Assembly (NCBI GenBank): GCA_013365325.1
Contig: JABVXV010000236.1
Coordinates: 1-64,000, forward strand
Origin: Dipetalonema caudispina
Lineage: Eukaryota; Nematoda; Chromadorea; Rhabditida; Onchocercidae
DNA: 64,000 bases
Direction: 5' to 3'
Part shown: one piece after another, positions 34,801 through 47,000 of the stretch
Layout: each line of letters starts with the position of its first letter
Position numbering within the stretch: the stretch's first letter is position 1
Translations under genes and position numbers: made by a program
Notes under the pieces: model-generated
Databases searched by the model: none
Seen by the model: the letters and a program-made list of their open reading frames with translations, nothing else
What the model was told of the DNA's origin: nothing

Positions 34801-36893
34801 CTCGCATTTACACTCCTTCACCTCTCTTCCCATTTTCACTTTTTTTCCCTACCGCTTAGTCATGTGATGGTTTTATTTCACTTTTTCCTGTTGCAAATAT
34901 GTAGTTAACTGTTGTCGTACCTCGGCAATACATCCAGAACCAATAGGGTCAGTTTCTACCGATGCAATAAAACCTTTCCATCGCGAATCACCAAATAAAT
35001 GGTCGAGAGCATGTTGCGAAAGATGCCATGGACGACATGTCGTTTTTGTGTGCAAAACTGACATCTTCATATATAAAATATCGTTACATTTCATAATAAA
35101 CAAAGTAAATATTAATAATACTAAGACATATACTAAAATAGAAACTTCTTTTTTCCTAGGATATGAAGTATTTAATATAATGACTTACTCTGTCACAAAA
35201 ACCCTTCGAGAAGATATCGCGCCGTGTACTTGTCCATTGACCTAATTTAACAAAAGTCGGACCACTTTGCTGCACCACCCACAACATCCATCTCCACCAC
35301 AATTCCCCAAAACCATTCCAAAAATATGCAATTGGAATGGTAACCAACAATGGCGTGAAGAATAATGATAATGATACAATCCTGAAAAGATGCCTTCAGA
35401 TGAGAAAACAATTCATGACTGATATTCAATTTTTCTGAAATGAATGATAACCTTAATTTCTCCTTCAATCGTGATATAAAGTACATGTTTGTCATGCATA
35501 AAAGCTCATAACAATATGTCGTGTTATTAAGAACAAAAGAAAGTGTATTATATTAAAAGAAAATCCCGAATATCCTAGAATGCTCCAATTGAAGTAAGCA
35601 ATCGTTACTTCATACATACTTTGTCAAACAATGATATATTAAATCAATTTATATGTTTAAAGCAAATCCACAGAAATTTCAAAGTGTTTTCCTTGCACTT
35701 AATGCAAGTATATTTTGTTGGAAATTGTGTTGTAAACAGTCTAGTCAAATTCAAAAACATACCGGTTAATAGCAAATGAAAATGTGAAACAGTGAAATAA
35801 ATTTAACAACAACTGTGATTACGGTTTATTTAAATAAAAAAAAAAAAAAATTAAAAGAATTGATAGTGGCCACTAATATAAGGACCAATAAAGATTAAAA
35901 TGAATAAAATACGAATTAGATCTATGCAAATAGTGTCAATGAATACAGTCCTACTAATGAATTTCAACTATTTATTGTCAAGTAAATAAAAGGTGTTTTG
36001 CAGTTACTGATTATCATCTACTAATTTTTTTTTTTTGTTAAAATATGACAAACCTAATCGAGAATCTCTTGGCAATTTAAGCACTCAGTAAAAGTTGGAT
36101 GTAATTAAGATAAGTTAAGTTACATGAAAGTTAAACAGACATAAATGTGGTAGGAACAATCTCATAAATATCACCCTAATAACTAATGATGAATGATTCA
36201 TTTTTGGGTTTTTTTTTTTTTTTTTTGACGACAAAATGTAAGCAAAACCTTAGCATTATTTTAAATGCTCGTAGAGTTGTCCTGTACAAATATATAACCA
36301 TACGGATACTGAGATAACCATTATCATGCGATGCTACTTCAATACGTGATGAAGTACGTAACCATGGATTCTCCTCCTTTACCATCTTCACCTATGCTTG
36401 TAAGCTTAATTAATTTTGGTAACTGCTATTGCTTGTATAACACTATATTAATCCGTATTTATATGAAATTATATTCAAAACTATCCTGTAACTTTGAAAA
36501 TTTACATTAATTTTCAGTAAATAAATTAGTGGATTCAGTCTAAGATAACTTTACATAAATAAATGATTAAATGAAGTCATTAAGAAATGAAGGAAAGAAT
36601 GGATAGCAGTAATTAAGTTTTTTTTATTAGGAAATTTATTATTAGGAAAGAAATCAAAATGTCTGAGTATAGTGAAAACTTACCAATTTATCTTTACAAT
36701 GAGCATTTTCTGTAATCGGTTTAATCAATAGACCACCACAGAGTATTACGACATTGCATAATTTTCGTTTTCCTCGTGCTGTCCGCATACGAAAAATATT
36801 ATTTCGTAGACAAAATATTTGGAAATGTTGTTGGCATTTGGTTAATGTGATACATTTCAGGATTCGTTTTACAGCATCCACCGATTCTAACAT
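31853..36893 (-). CDS. adck-2: ADCK2-like mitochondrial UbiB-family atypical kinase
   Basis: Twelve exons (36893-36684, 36391-36249, 35381-35189, 35064-34921, 34470-34375, 34291-34109, 33868-33734, 33612-33494, 33391-33325, 33119-32937, 32720-32595, 32035-31853) encode 593 aa (human ADCK2, 626). The N-terminus is basic and free of acidic runs, as in mitochondrial presequences, and is followed by hydrophobic stretches. UbiB signatures are present: the KxGQ motif (VKLGQ, about residue 163), nucleotide loop GSGCIAE (about 224), catalytic HGDLHPGN (397-404) and LDTG (about 466) in place of DFG. The end (VLEGLGRSLD) matches ADCK2 rather than COQ8. Members of this family support coenzyme Q and lipid metabolism in mitochondria. 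Intron 5 is of the GC-AG type and exon 4 follows an AAG acceptor. The gene lies 0.8 kb downstream of WDR24. Confidence 0.93.
34634..34686. repeat. imperfect inverted repeat in ADCK2 intron 4
   Basis: AAACTAGTGGTCTACAA (34634-34650) pairs with TTGTAGACACTAGTTT (34671-34686) with a single bulged base around a 20-base loop. It lies in the intron between exons 4 and 5. Confidence 0.85.
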
Positions 36894-36912
36894 CTATTTC
36901 TTGAAATTTATA
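36894..36912 (-). promoter_or_regulatory. probable SL trans-splice acceptor, ADCK2 gene
   Basis: TTTCAAGAAATAG on the minus strand abuts the ATG directly. Confidence 0.45.
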
Positions 36913-37685
36913 GCAAACTTTTACATAATTTCAATAAGATAGCTTTTTTTTTTTTACTAGACAGATACATGGATATGTTTAATATGTGATTGCTATCGCT
37001 GGAAATGTATTGTAATAAACGATTGAATGACGTAGTAATATTTTTTGGCCATTTTCGAACTGTTTTATTCTTCTTCAGAAATTTTTTTCAAATGATTATA
37101 CTGTACAAAAAAAAAAAAAAAAAAGGAAAAATAAACAACGTGTGAGATTAGAAAAATATAGATAAAAACAACGTAGAAAAAATACAGAAACATGCCTTTC
37201 CTAAATTTAATATAATTTAATTTAATTTAACCCACTCATGGTTATACGTTTAACACATAAATTACATGATGGAATAGTAGAAATATACATTAATAACATG
37301 TGACAAGCTTAATCAACTATATCCTGAGGTTCCAGTCAATTATACAATAAGAAATAGAAGTGTAGAATCTGCCACTGCGGCATAGCGGCCATTAAGAATG
37401 ATACCATTTGAGGAGTGAAGCGTCATATCAGTTTTCATTAGGCATAAGATATGTAAATGAATGTGCGAAGTTTTTTCGTGATCGTTACACGGGACTCAGG
37501 AATGCATTCATCATTAAAATATGAAGTAGCACCTTAAACTAAACTACTATATTATGTGTCAGATAAACTTAGACGGAAACAATATTATAATCCAGTCATC
37601 AGAGAATATTAAGATTGATTAAGTATAAAGATCTTCCTTAAATCAGACATCCTTGATATGCAACACATTGAATGGTTGTTGTGGG
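36913..37685. other. intercistronic region, WDR24 to ADCK2
   Basis: AT-rich, with an A17-type run near 37108. No exon was found on either strand. Confidence 0.6.
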
Positions 37686-40600
37686 TTATTGAATACAGGA
37701 ATGACCACATCCAGTCGGACATTTTTTGTTCGAAGCAAACCATTCTGCATAATGATGAGGATGACCACCATGTGTACATCCACGACACCAACTCCAAATA
37801 CCGTGAACTGGCAATGAACTGAAATATGTCGCTGTTGGAGGAAGCCTATAACTTCAACTGCATTGACCGACTCTCTTATCACACACGCTTACTTAAAAGT
37901 GAAATTAAAATGGTTTCAATTCGAATTATATTGTTGGAAAATAAGAGAATCAAAAAACAATACCAAAGGGAACAGTTAAAATTGAATTTCTTGAGACATT
38001 TCTTGCAATTAGGTGATGATGTCACAGATACTGTCTTGCATTTGGTACATAAAAGTTTAATCGAAGTACTCTAAAATAATGTAATCGGAAATTGATGGTT
38101 TCATTAAAGTCGTTTCATTACAAACTCACTATAAAAAGAATTGATAAGTCAAAACAAGATCAAAATCATATTTATTCAATGATTTAAGAAAAACAATCGC
38201 TTCAGCTTGCAACATTGTCACGTAAACATATTGGAGGCTGAGTACTTAAAACATGAATATATTCTGAGAGATAAAAAAAATGAATAAATAAAGTGATAAC
38301 AAGAAAAACCTCGTTGCTTAGATTATTAACAGCTGCAATCCAACATAGCTTGATCACTTCTGCGGCCGTATTCCATAGTTCATAGCATTCAAGCATATCT
38401 GTACAGTATATTTTATCAAATAAACATAATATTTATTTACTAAATAACTTTAACTGAGTTTGATAAAGAGAAAATTATCGAAATTTGCAAATCGCATGGT
38501 CAGGAATTTGATAATTTTGGACCTAATTATCATTTTCTTTAATTTCTAACAAATCCCAGAAACAAGAAGCGTGCTTTTATAGCCATCATTATTTATTCTC
38601 ATTTCTCCCATATACAAACGAAAAATTAAATTCTAATTAGTTCGAATTTATTACCATTAATCGAAACGAGTATCCTGAATTTATATCAGCAGCATATTAC
38701 AAAATTTAGTAAAATGACTTAAACAACAGTATACTCACTAACCACAGAAAAATTAAAACTTAATATTTACCGATATAATCCAGAAACCACAGCTTTTGAG
38801 TACCTAAATCGATGAATTCCTTCGATTTCTCTCCCAGTACTAGTAGCACAGATACGCATGTTTGTACATCACCCTGTAAAGTAACACATTTGTAACGTCA
38901 TCATCTTCATGTAATTTCTTCCCATTTCATATGCAGCATATCGTATTAATACTGCGGTATACAACTGTTATTTTATAATTAAATTGTAACCATTGTTAAA
39001 TATTAAAGCTGTATGGCAGATTTAATCGATCAAGAAGATAAGGCCTGAAGTTCTTTGACCACAAATTATATGAACTTCAATGTTGTGAAACGCAACTTCC
39101 TGTTCTAAACATTATAATCATTCTACTACGTCTTCAATTAGATAAATTAGAGTTGAAGATTCCGCACGTTTCATGATACAACTATTGCATATCAGCCAAA
39201 TGACTTTAATTTACTCAATATTACTAGAAACTTCAATCAAATTTGCGATGAAATGTAACTAAAAACTTACCAAATTAGAGTAAAAATCGAACATAGAACA
39301 CAATAAAGGAAGTGGGTCCCATGACGGAGTACAAGCAAGTTCAGGTCTAATTCTTAAATTTCCTTGAAAAAATGAATAACATCAAAGTCCTTTCGAACTT
39401 AATTGAAGCATATGTTACTTTTGATTGTTCTCATTCAGCTGCTCAGTTTTCGACAGCTGGTTTCTTTTTCGTTTTGATAACTATCTACAACTACTGTTGT
39501 ACTTGTGCTGGGAAATCTTGCACCGCTATGTTGTTATACTTTTTCCACAATTGCTTCATAAAATGGAAAGGTTTAACAGCCAGTATGGTGAACTCTAAAG
39601 TCGCTACCATCACAGAATGGTAGCAAAATTATCTTATAATAAAGAAAGATGTGAGTTGCTAAGTCTTATAATTAAAAACCTTTAATGGAAACATATGACT
39701 ATAGCAGTAATCTGTAGAATTCAACACTTTAATTTCTTGCATCGCTTTCTAATTAAGCTTCATGTAAAAAAGATACTGGTGTGAATAAAAGCTACCAATC
39801 TGACATCGTTTTAGTTCGCTTGTATGATTTGGCATTCTATCGTCAAGATGTTCTTCGGAACTCGGAGAACAACTTGTTTCACCAGCCTCAAATTCTTCAT
39901 ACGGTCGAGGTGTAAAAGCTTCCGTCTTCAAATTTGTTGGAGCTTTGAAATCACTGCAAAGAAACCATTTCAGAGAACTCTTGATTCAATGCTTCATAAA
40001 ACTAGCCATATAAGTAGTAATATTTACAGGAATCTAGTTTATTAATGAAATCATTTTACGTAACTACGATCAAAACTGAATGAATCTTTCAACGTAATTA
40101 ATCAAATAAGAACTTCGAAAAAAATGGGAAATTTGGAGGGATTTTCCAAAACTTTAATTACTAACTAAGGAAGTATGAAGTCAGAAAGATCGGTATTCAA
40201 TCCGTCAAGGTTCAACTCATTATCACCAAAAAAGAAATCCGATGAAGTAGAAGCCATTTGTGGAACTACGCCGGAAAATATAGACTCCGTAACATCTTGG
40301 CCATCCACGTTTCGTACCACTCCTCCAGACGACAAATTTGAGGGAAAACGAGATCGTGCTGTCGCATCGCTCGCACTAGCGCCATTATTTTTAGCTCAAC
40401 GAAACTTTGCTTAAATGTAACATCTAATGAATTCTTCCCGCTTGTCAATTTTTCGAAATTCTGAATTTCCTGAGACTCAATTATAAATGGTTTGCTAAAA
40501 AATATTTTGAAGTTCTGAAAAAGGAAAAAACAAATTAAAAGCAATGAATTTACTGTTTGTATTTTCATGATTACTAGGAGAAGCTTCCCCGCTTGATGGT

Positions 40601-43559
40601 TTTTCAAAAAATGAGGTAAATGCGCAGATAAGACCAACAATACGCCACGTATGAGCAATATCATATTTCTTTATATCTTCAGCCACACGACTGTTGTGAA
40701 AACATAACGATGAAGCATCTTCACCATACAATTTGTACCTAAATAAATGCATAGTAAGACTATCATATAACAGCGCTGGAATTGACTTTAAAAAGGATGG
40801 ATGTAAAATGTATTGAATGTAATCATCTGTCGTAATAATGCGAGATTGTGAATTGTTTAGAAAGAATAAACAGAACGAAAAGGCTATCAAAAATACCAAA
40901 AAACAAATATGTGGGGAAAAAAACTGACTGTGAAAACCACTAACTTTTTGGCTAAAGTAACAAAGTGCTGTGGTGAAACTTGAGTATTTTTTTCAGTTGG
41001 TTCACAGCAAATTAAATAACTGGGAATACTCGATTGGAACGGATCGTACTTCCGTCTCCTTGGTGCAAATGTTTCACCTTTGCGCGCTTTCTCTCGCTCA
41101 ATCAGTGATTCGTTTTTCAAATTCAATTGACTGCTTACTGAAAAATTATTCACTGGAAATTTTCGAACAATGTAACTTTATTTGTCACCTTAATTTCTAA
41201 TTTTTAAAATACTTCAAAAACTAGTATGAAAAATTATGCCTAGAAAAGGTAGTTCTCTGCATGAATCTACTGTGCTTTTTATTCATCACTACAGCAATAA
41301 TTTTTTAATTTGTTATTCTTGCTTCTACAAATAAAGTGCATTTTATGTCCAAGAATGTTTATCTGCTGCTCGTCTCCTCAATCGGAGATCTTTGGAATGT
41401 GAACTGAGACGTGGTAACGCAAAACATATTACTTTTTTGTCAGATGCATGTACATTTGAGGAGTACAAAGAGAGTCATTACCTGCAATAGCTACGGTACC
41501 AGCAGGTGATATGTCAACTGCGATATCACTCACATGGTTCATTGGATGATGAGCATTTTCCACGAAATGCATTACCAATAACCCATCTTTGCCAGCCGAT
41601 AAAAATATTTCTGAATCGTCCTCTTTCCAAGCCAGATCTAGAAAATTACACATTTGAATTACCTATTTCTGAGGTATAAAAGGATGCATGACAATATAAT
41701 TCATGATGTACAGCTTTAACTTACCAGAGCATATATCACGATGTTCGTCGAAACTAGCAAAAGGCAAGAATGGTCTTCGTATATCCCAAACATGTATGTT
41801 TATATCGCTTACCACAGAACAGCTGGCCACCTAAGAATAACCAAATAACTAGACTTAGTATAAACAAATTAATGTTATTAATTATCCCACAAGAAAGTTG
41901 AACTAAATTTTACATAAATATTCATTAATATCAATAAAAAAACATCTCAAATGTCTGCTTAACCAACCTGGTATTTGTGCATTGGCCTCCAGTAAACTCG
42001 GGAAACAGATGCTGTAGCTTCCACCGAATACATCGATGAATTTGATTGACTTTCGGAACGATCAAACCATTTCCAGACCTTTAATTCTATGAGTAGTTCT
42101 TGTAATATGTTTATTAATAGACATAAAAGTATTTACTCCAGAATTAATTTTATTTACTTAAAAAATGAGTTGAGAAAATCATACCCTTATAAATTTATCT
42201 CTGCCAGCGGTAGCAATCAGATTCTGATCGTCATAACTTGGATTCAGTGCAATACTAGATGGACCATGATGTGCTACAAACTGGTATAGTGGTCGGTCAT
42301 TTTTACGTAAATCCCAGAAACGCACAGAACCGCCATCATCTGCAGCTACAAATATGTCATAGTGGTTAGGATGGATACCGAATTGCATATCACGAACAGG
42401 GTCACATGAACCGCTCCTGAAAACGAATTAATGACTAAAATTTAGTTTAAAATGACTTTGATGGTGGTGAAAACATGGATATCCTTCGAAATCCTTGAAA
42501 AATGAATAAACTACCACCAGAAAAGCGTGTTTATAGTAGTAATATAGATACATCATTGCAAGAGACTCACGACACAACAGCTTACATGAATTTTTTGACT
42601 GGTTCCGGCATTCGAAAATCGTACTGAATCACTGCTGCATCTTTAGCTCCGCTAATCAATGTATTGTGATCAGTCTGATGAAAGCATACTTTGGTCGCTG
42701 AACGAGTATGAGCCTTGTAGGTATGGTCTGCAAACATCTACTACTGCAATTATATAGAAAGCGTCTAAACTATTTTCCAATACAGTTAGTTTTCAAATTT
42801 TCTTGTACATTTCTAAATAAATCTCTTTTTACATTATTTTATTTCTTAAATCAAGGAAAAATAGTACGCAAGGCAGCTTTATCGACATTCCACAAGACCA
42901 CAGCTCCATTCGTCGAAGTTGTAGCTATCATATTATCTAGAAAAAATGACCGTTAAAAAGTGAATTTAACATTTACTATATTTCAGTGTTCATTAGGATA
43001 ACAGCTTGAACTTGCTGAAATAATTTAATTACCAAAATTAAAAAGCATAGAGAAGTGTTATTTACAGCAGCTGTTGAAATTAGGTGGCGGAAAGTCACAC
43101 GACCTAGTTTTGCGCCATTCACTGCACTATATAACTAAAATTAAAAAAAAAAAAAACACGACTAGCCGCAAGAAAATAACTGCTAAAAGGCAAACCGATT
43201 ATATGACTCCATGAAACATGACTTGCTGAATACATTAAATTCAATCGCCGACTACGCACTGAACGAAAGTCAGCAACAAAATTAAATCCATTCTCTTCGA
43301 TTGCAAAAATTTTCAACACTGGAACATCATAAACATTTGAAGCATTTTTCGTGATATTTTAAAAAGGCATCATAAAGGTAATATTCCATCAAATATCTAT
43401 CATATGATCAAATGAAAATTAAATTGGAAGAAAAAGCGAACATCCTTTACTGCCAGCAGCTGCTACTCGTGTGAAATATTTATTTGGAGCAATCGAATCA
43501 ATTTGTTCTTGCAAATCGACAATGACACTTTGACGATGACTTCCCTTCCCTACGTGCAT
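37686..43559 (-). CDS. wdr-24: WDR24, GATOR2 complex subunit
   Basis: Eighteen exons (43559-43451, 43318-43196, 42936-42868, 42727-42586, 42416-42185, 42078-41968, 41830-41725, 41637-41482, 41137-40945, 40738-40554, 40394-40166, 39953-39796, 39594-39495, 39352-39271, 38873-38771, 38398-38310, 38070-37964, 37818-37686) encode 808 aa (human WDR24, 790). The first third is a WD40 propeller (VRFWDLRKN, IHVWDIRRPF). A Ser/Thr-rich linker follows (FFFGDNELNLDGL), then a solenoid piece (GDVQTCVSVLLVLGE). The end is a Cys/His zinc-binding module: CTKCKT, CKKC, CSLCS, WCRGCTHGGH, CPTGCGHSC. WDR24 acts with GATOR2 at the lysosome to activate TORC1 when amino acids are present. The exon 11-14 junctions lie in a poorly conserved region and are less certain. 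The start ATG follows a trans-splice acceptor by 8 bases. Confidence 0.92.
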
Positions 43560-43585
43560 TGGCTTTTCTGCAATGTAATTCACTT
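43560..43585 (-). promoter_or_regulatory. probable SL trans-splice acceptor, WDR24 gene
   Basis: ACATTGCAG on the minus strand ends at 43568, leaving an 8-base leader before the ATG. This decides the start, because the same frame is open upstream into the acceptor and no coding exon was found further 5'. Confidence 0.55.
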
Positions 43586-44083
43586 AAAAAAGTTAAAAAA
43601 AGACCATCTATGACAAGAGACCTAACTCTGGCCTGAAAAATTCCAAAATAGCAAAGCTCAAAAAATTTTCACTCGGATACTATGCGAACATATTATAACT
43701 TTCCTGTCGAATATATCCTTAGTTGTAAACAATTAATAAAAGAACCTCTTACGATTCTTTACCGCCTCTTCCCGATACCAGTACTAGTCCTCTCCTCAAT
43801 CTCAATTTTCAGCACAATAGTATTTTTAGTGAATGTAAGAGCCCTCCTCATAGCTGCGGTTTTTCTGTCCCTCTGTTCAAAAAAAATAATATGGAAACTG
43901 AAATTCATATGATTTCATCGATTTCAAGAAATCATCTAGAACGCATTCCACTAAATATATAATAAACGGAAGACAACTGTAATATTGAAAAATTTTAAAA
44001 TACAAACAAAAAATTTATTTTCAATATTCATTACACATACACTATGCATTAACTGTTATAGAACAAAGTAATAAATACATCAT
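43586..44083. other. short intercistronic region, MRE11 to WDR24
   Basis: Only about 0.5 kb separates the MRE11 stop from the WDR24 acceptor. It contains the MRE11 poly(A) signal candidate. A 30-codon ATG frame near 43850 on the minus strand does not splice in phase to WDR24. Confidence 0.6.
44014..44019 (-). terminator. candidate poly(A) signal of MRE11
   Basis: AATAAA on the minus strand, about 65 bases after the MRE11 stop codon. Confidence 0.45.
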
Positions 44084-47000
44084 TCACTCGATACTTTTCA
44101 ATCCTTGAATATTAACACTCCGAATCTTTCTGATATCGGAATTTATTAATTCCTCGAACTGTTCCAAAAATTGATGGCTTGGCTGCAAAAACAAATGCAG
44201 GATAGTAATCGGAAAGGCAAAGGACTATCTACGCATGGAAATAAAAACTTTGATTCACTTTGGAAATGTTTGTCTTTGCACAAATACTTGGGGAATTTTC
44301 ATGTTTACAACAACTATATAAATATAGTAAATTACAGATAATACTTACGATTTTATCGAAAGAAAGAAAGTCATCGTATGAAACTTTGCAAAGAGCATCA
44401 ATCAATTTCTTCTTTTTAACTTGTAAATTTTCAATAAGCGGTTTGTTTTTAACTCGTCTTCCATCTTCCTGTTCAACTTGAAATTTCACAACATCGTTCA
44501 ATGTTTCCGTATCGAGTACCATGAGTGTGTCATTGTCTTGTGCGGCAAAATGAGTGTTGACCTGAAATAGACACGGAAGTTTGCAAAAAATTTTGACGAG
44601 AACATTTCTATTTCAAAGTCTTTATAAAATATTTCAAGGGAATAATCGCATAAAATAAACAGCATAAATCCGCTACAAGCAAAATATTAAAAGTGAGAGG
44701 TAGGAAAGAACTTGTAAAAGCAAAATGTAACAGTAGTTACGCTGTATCCTCAAAGTCAATATGATTATTTTTAACCCAGTCCCTACAGAAAATTATAATG
44801 ATGGAATTATTTAATCAATCAAATATGCAGTGAAGACCAAAAAGTATACTTCTTATAGTGAAATCACTGCTCTAATCAATGAATATTTGATGGCCATAGG
44901 AGTGTCTATCAGTCTCAGCGAAAAGTGAAGTGTTCTACTGGCCAATGGTTTCTAATCCACTGTCACTTTTTTAAAAAGAAACCTTACTATTTCTTCAACC
45001 GTTGTTGCTCTTTCTATATTTGTAACAGCTTTAAAACCATCTCTTTCCTTTCCTTCTTTTTTTGATTTCATTATTTTAACAGTTATCATATCGGATGGAT
45101 TTGCTATTCTTTTTGCATATGCGGCACCAAACTGTCGACAATTTAATTTCTAAAATAATAAATTATTTCGCAAGAAAAACATGAAAATCTTTTAATAAGA
45201 GATGACTCACAAGATAATTAACCCTTCAAAGTTATTAGATCAATGTACTGCATCCGACGTAGCTTACCATAATATTAGCCCATGATTCCGGATAGGTTAC
45301 TCGAAGGCGTAATAACGGAGGATAAGCTTGCCTAGTTGTTTTCACTTTTTCAGCTTCTGCCAACATTTTCTCAACTTCTGCTGCTATCACTTTTTCATCC
45401 TTCAAAATTCCGGTAGCATAAAAAGCAAAAAGAATGCTAAAAAAAATGAAAATAAAAAGGAATATCTTTCAAACTATATAATTTACAAACAACAAAGAGT
45501 AAACGAACAGGCATATTTTTTGGTCGGCTATTTTTTGAAGCAGTGGAAGGTGGCTTAACAGTAATTGCTAAATCAGCGAAAAGTATCTGTCGAGGTGTTT
45601 CCAGAGCTATTTTTTGAGAAAAGAATTTGCGTCCACTAATTGTAACAAGAGCAATATGCTTCGGTTTAGCTTCTTCTGGTGAAAGCGCAGTAGCCACGGT
45701 ACTACCTGGTTGTATTATGTAGAAACCTGGAATATAGCTAATTCATAACACAAAAAGCAGTGTACGAAACTTCCGAATTGAATTAAATAAAAATTGAAAA
45801 GTCCTAAAACTTATTAACTCTTACCATCACCGCAGACGTTAACGCCATTTTCATAATATTGTGGATCTGGAAATAATTATTAAACTGTATATATTGTAAT
45901 TAATGCAATAAAATTAAGATAACTTACATACATCCTTTTCAAAAGCTAAAATCAATGAATGAAGGATCAAGCGAATGCAGTAAAGTAATTTAAAGTTTCG
46001 AATCACTACTCAATTTATTTTTCTTAAGAACTTCAATCGCTCCTGTTGATTAATCATTCAGTGATTATGTAAAATGACCACCTATACAAGCACTCAGCAA
46101 TCTGCCACTGGAAGAATTCAAAAAACCAACCAATTTTACATTCATGCTCGTGTCCCCAAATAATGAGATCAAAAAATGATGGAATAAGACTTTCAGGAAG
46201 ATGTCCACCAGTTGATCGTTCACGTGTTCGCACTGGCCGATTTTGATGCAAAACAAGTATATTGAACCATGACTCCGTATCTTCTTTCGGGCGTAAAAAT
46301 CGAATTTCCTCTTCTAAAAAATATTTCATTATTTACAGAGAACTAAAAATGCTTTCATAATTGAAATAATCATTCATATATTTTCGATATTGATAATTCA
46401 AATGAATTGGTAGAAATACAAAAATTCCAACAAATATCAGTTTGAGGTTTTAAATGCAACCTCGAAATGCTCTACACAAGCGATCATCCCGCTGACTTCC
46501 AATGCCATACAGTGCTAATTTCGTTTTTCCTTTCATCAGCAGTAACGGTGAAACAACAAACTGATCAATTTCTTCAAATTTACCAAACAAATTGAGAAGG
46601 CCTGACTCATGTAACACGTCTAGCGCTGTTAAACCCTTTAAATTTTCTTACATTAAAAGTAGACTGGAATAAATATGAACGAACACAGTCGTATGTATAA
46701 ATATTTCTGTATCAATTTCATATCGTGAGTGTCACTAACAACGACCTAAAGTTCGATAATACATGAGTTCAAGGTATCATATGTTAATGAATCAAGTACT
46801 GCAAAGCAGTAATTCGACCCTCAATATGTGTGCTATTAAATTGAATGAAATCATCGTAAATTACATTATTATTTTCAATTCTTACCTTTCCAGTAAGATC
46901 ATCATGGTTTCCATGTATTGTGAATATCGGTAAACCAACGTTAATGTTACTATCCTAAACATGAAATGTGATTCCACACACAAAAAACCATGCATAAAAG

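Noticed and set aside
37619..38074. Long plus-strand coding-looking frame, broken by one TGA, that reads like an acidic/coiled protein (WLLWVIEYRNDH, RELAMN, then MSLLEEAYNF).
   Set aside because: It is the antisense shadow of the last two WDR24 exons. The minus strand there encodes the conserved Cys/His zinc-binding end (WCRGCTHGGH, CPTGCGHSC), which splices in phase with the rest of WDR24.
43800..43900. Minus-strand ATG frame upstream of WDR24 (RRALTFTKN) as its first exon.
   Set aside because: Its donor is in phase 2, whereas the next WDR24 exon would need phase 1. The acceptor 8 bases before the ATG at 43559 explains the start better.
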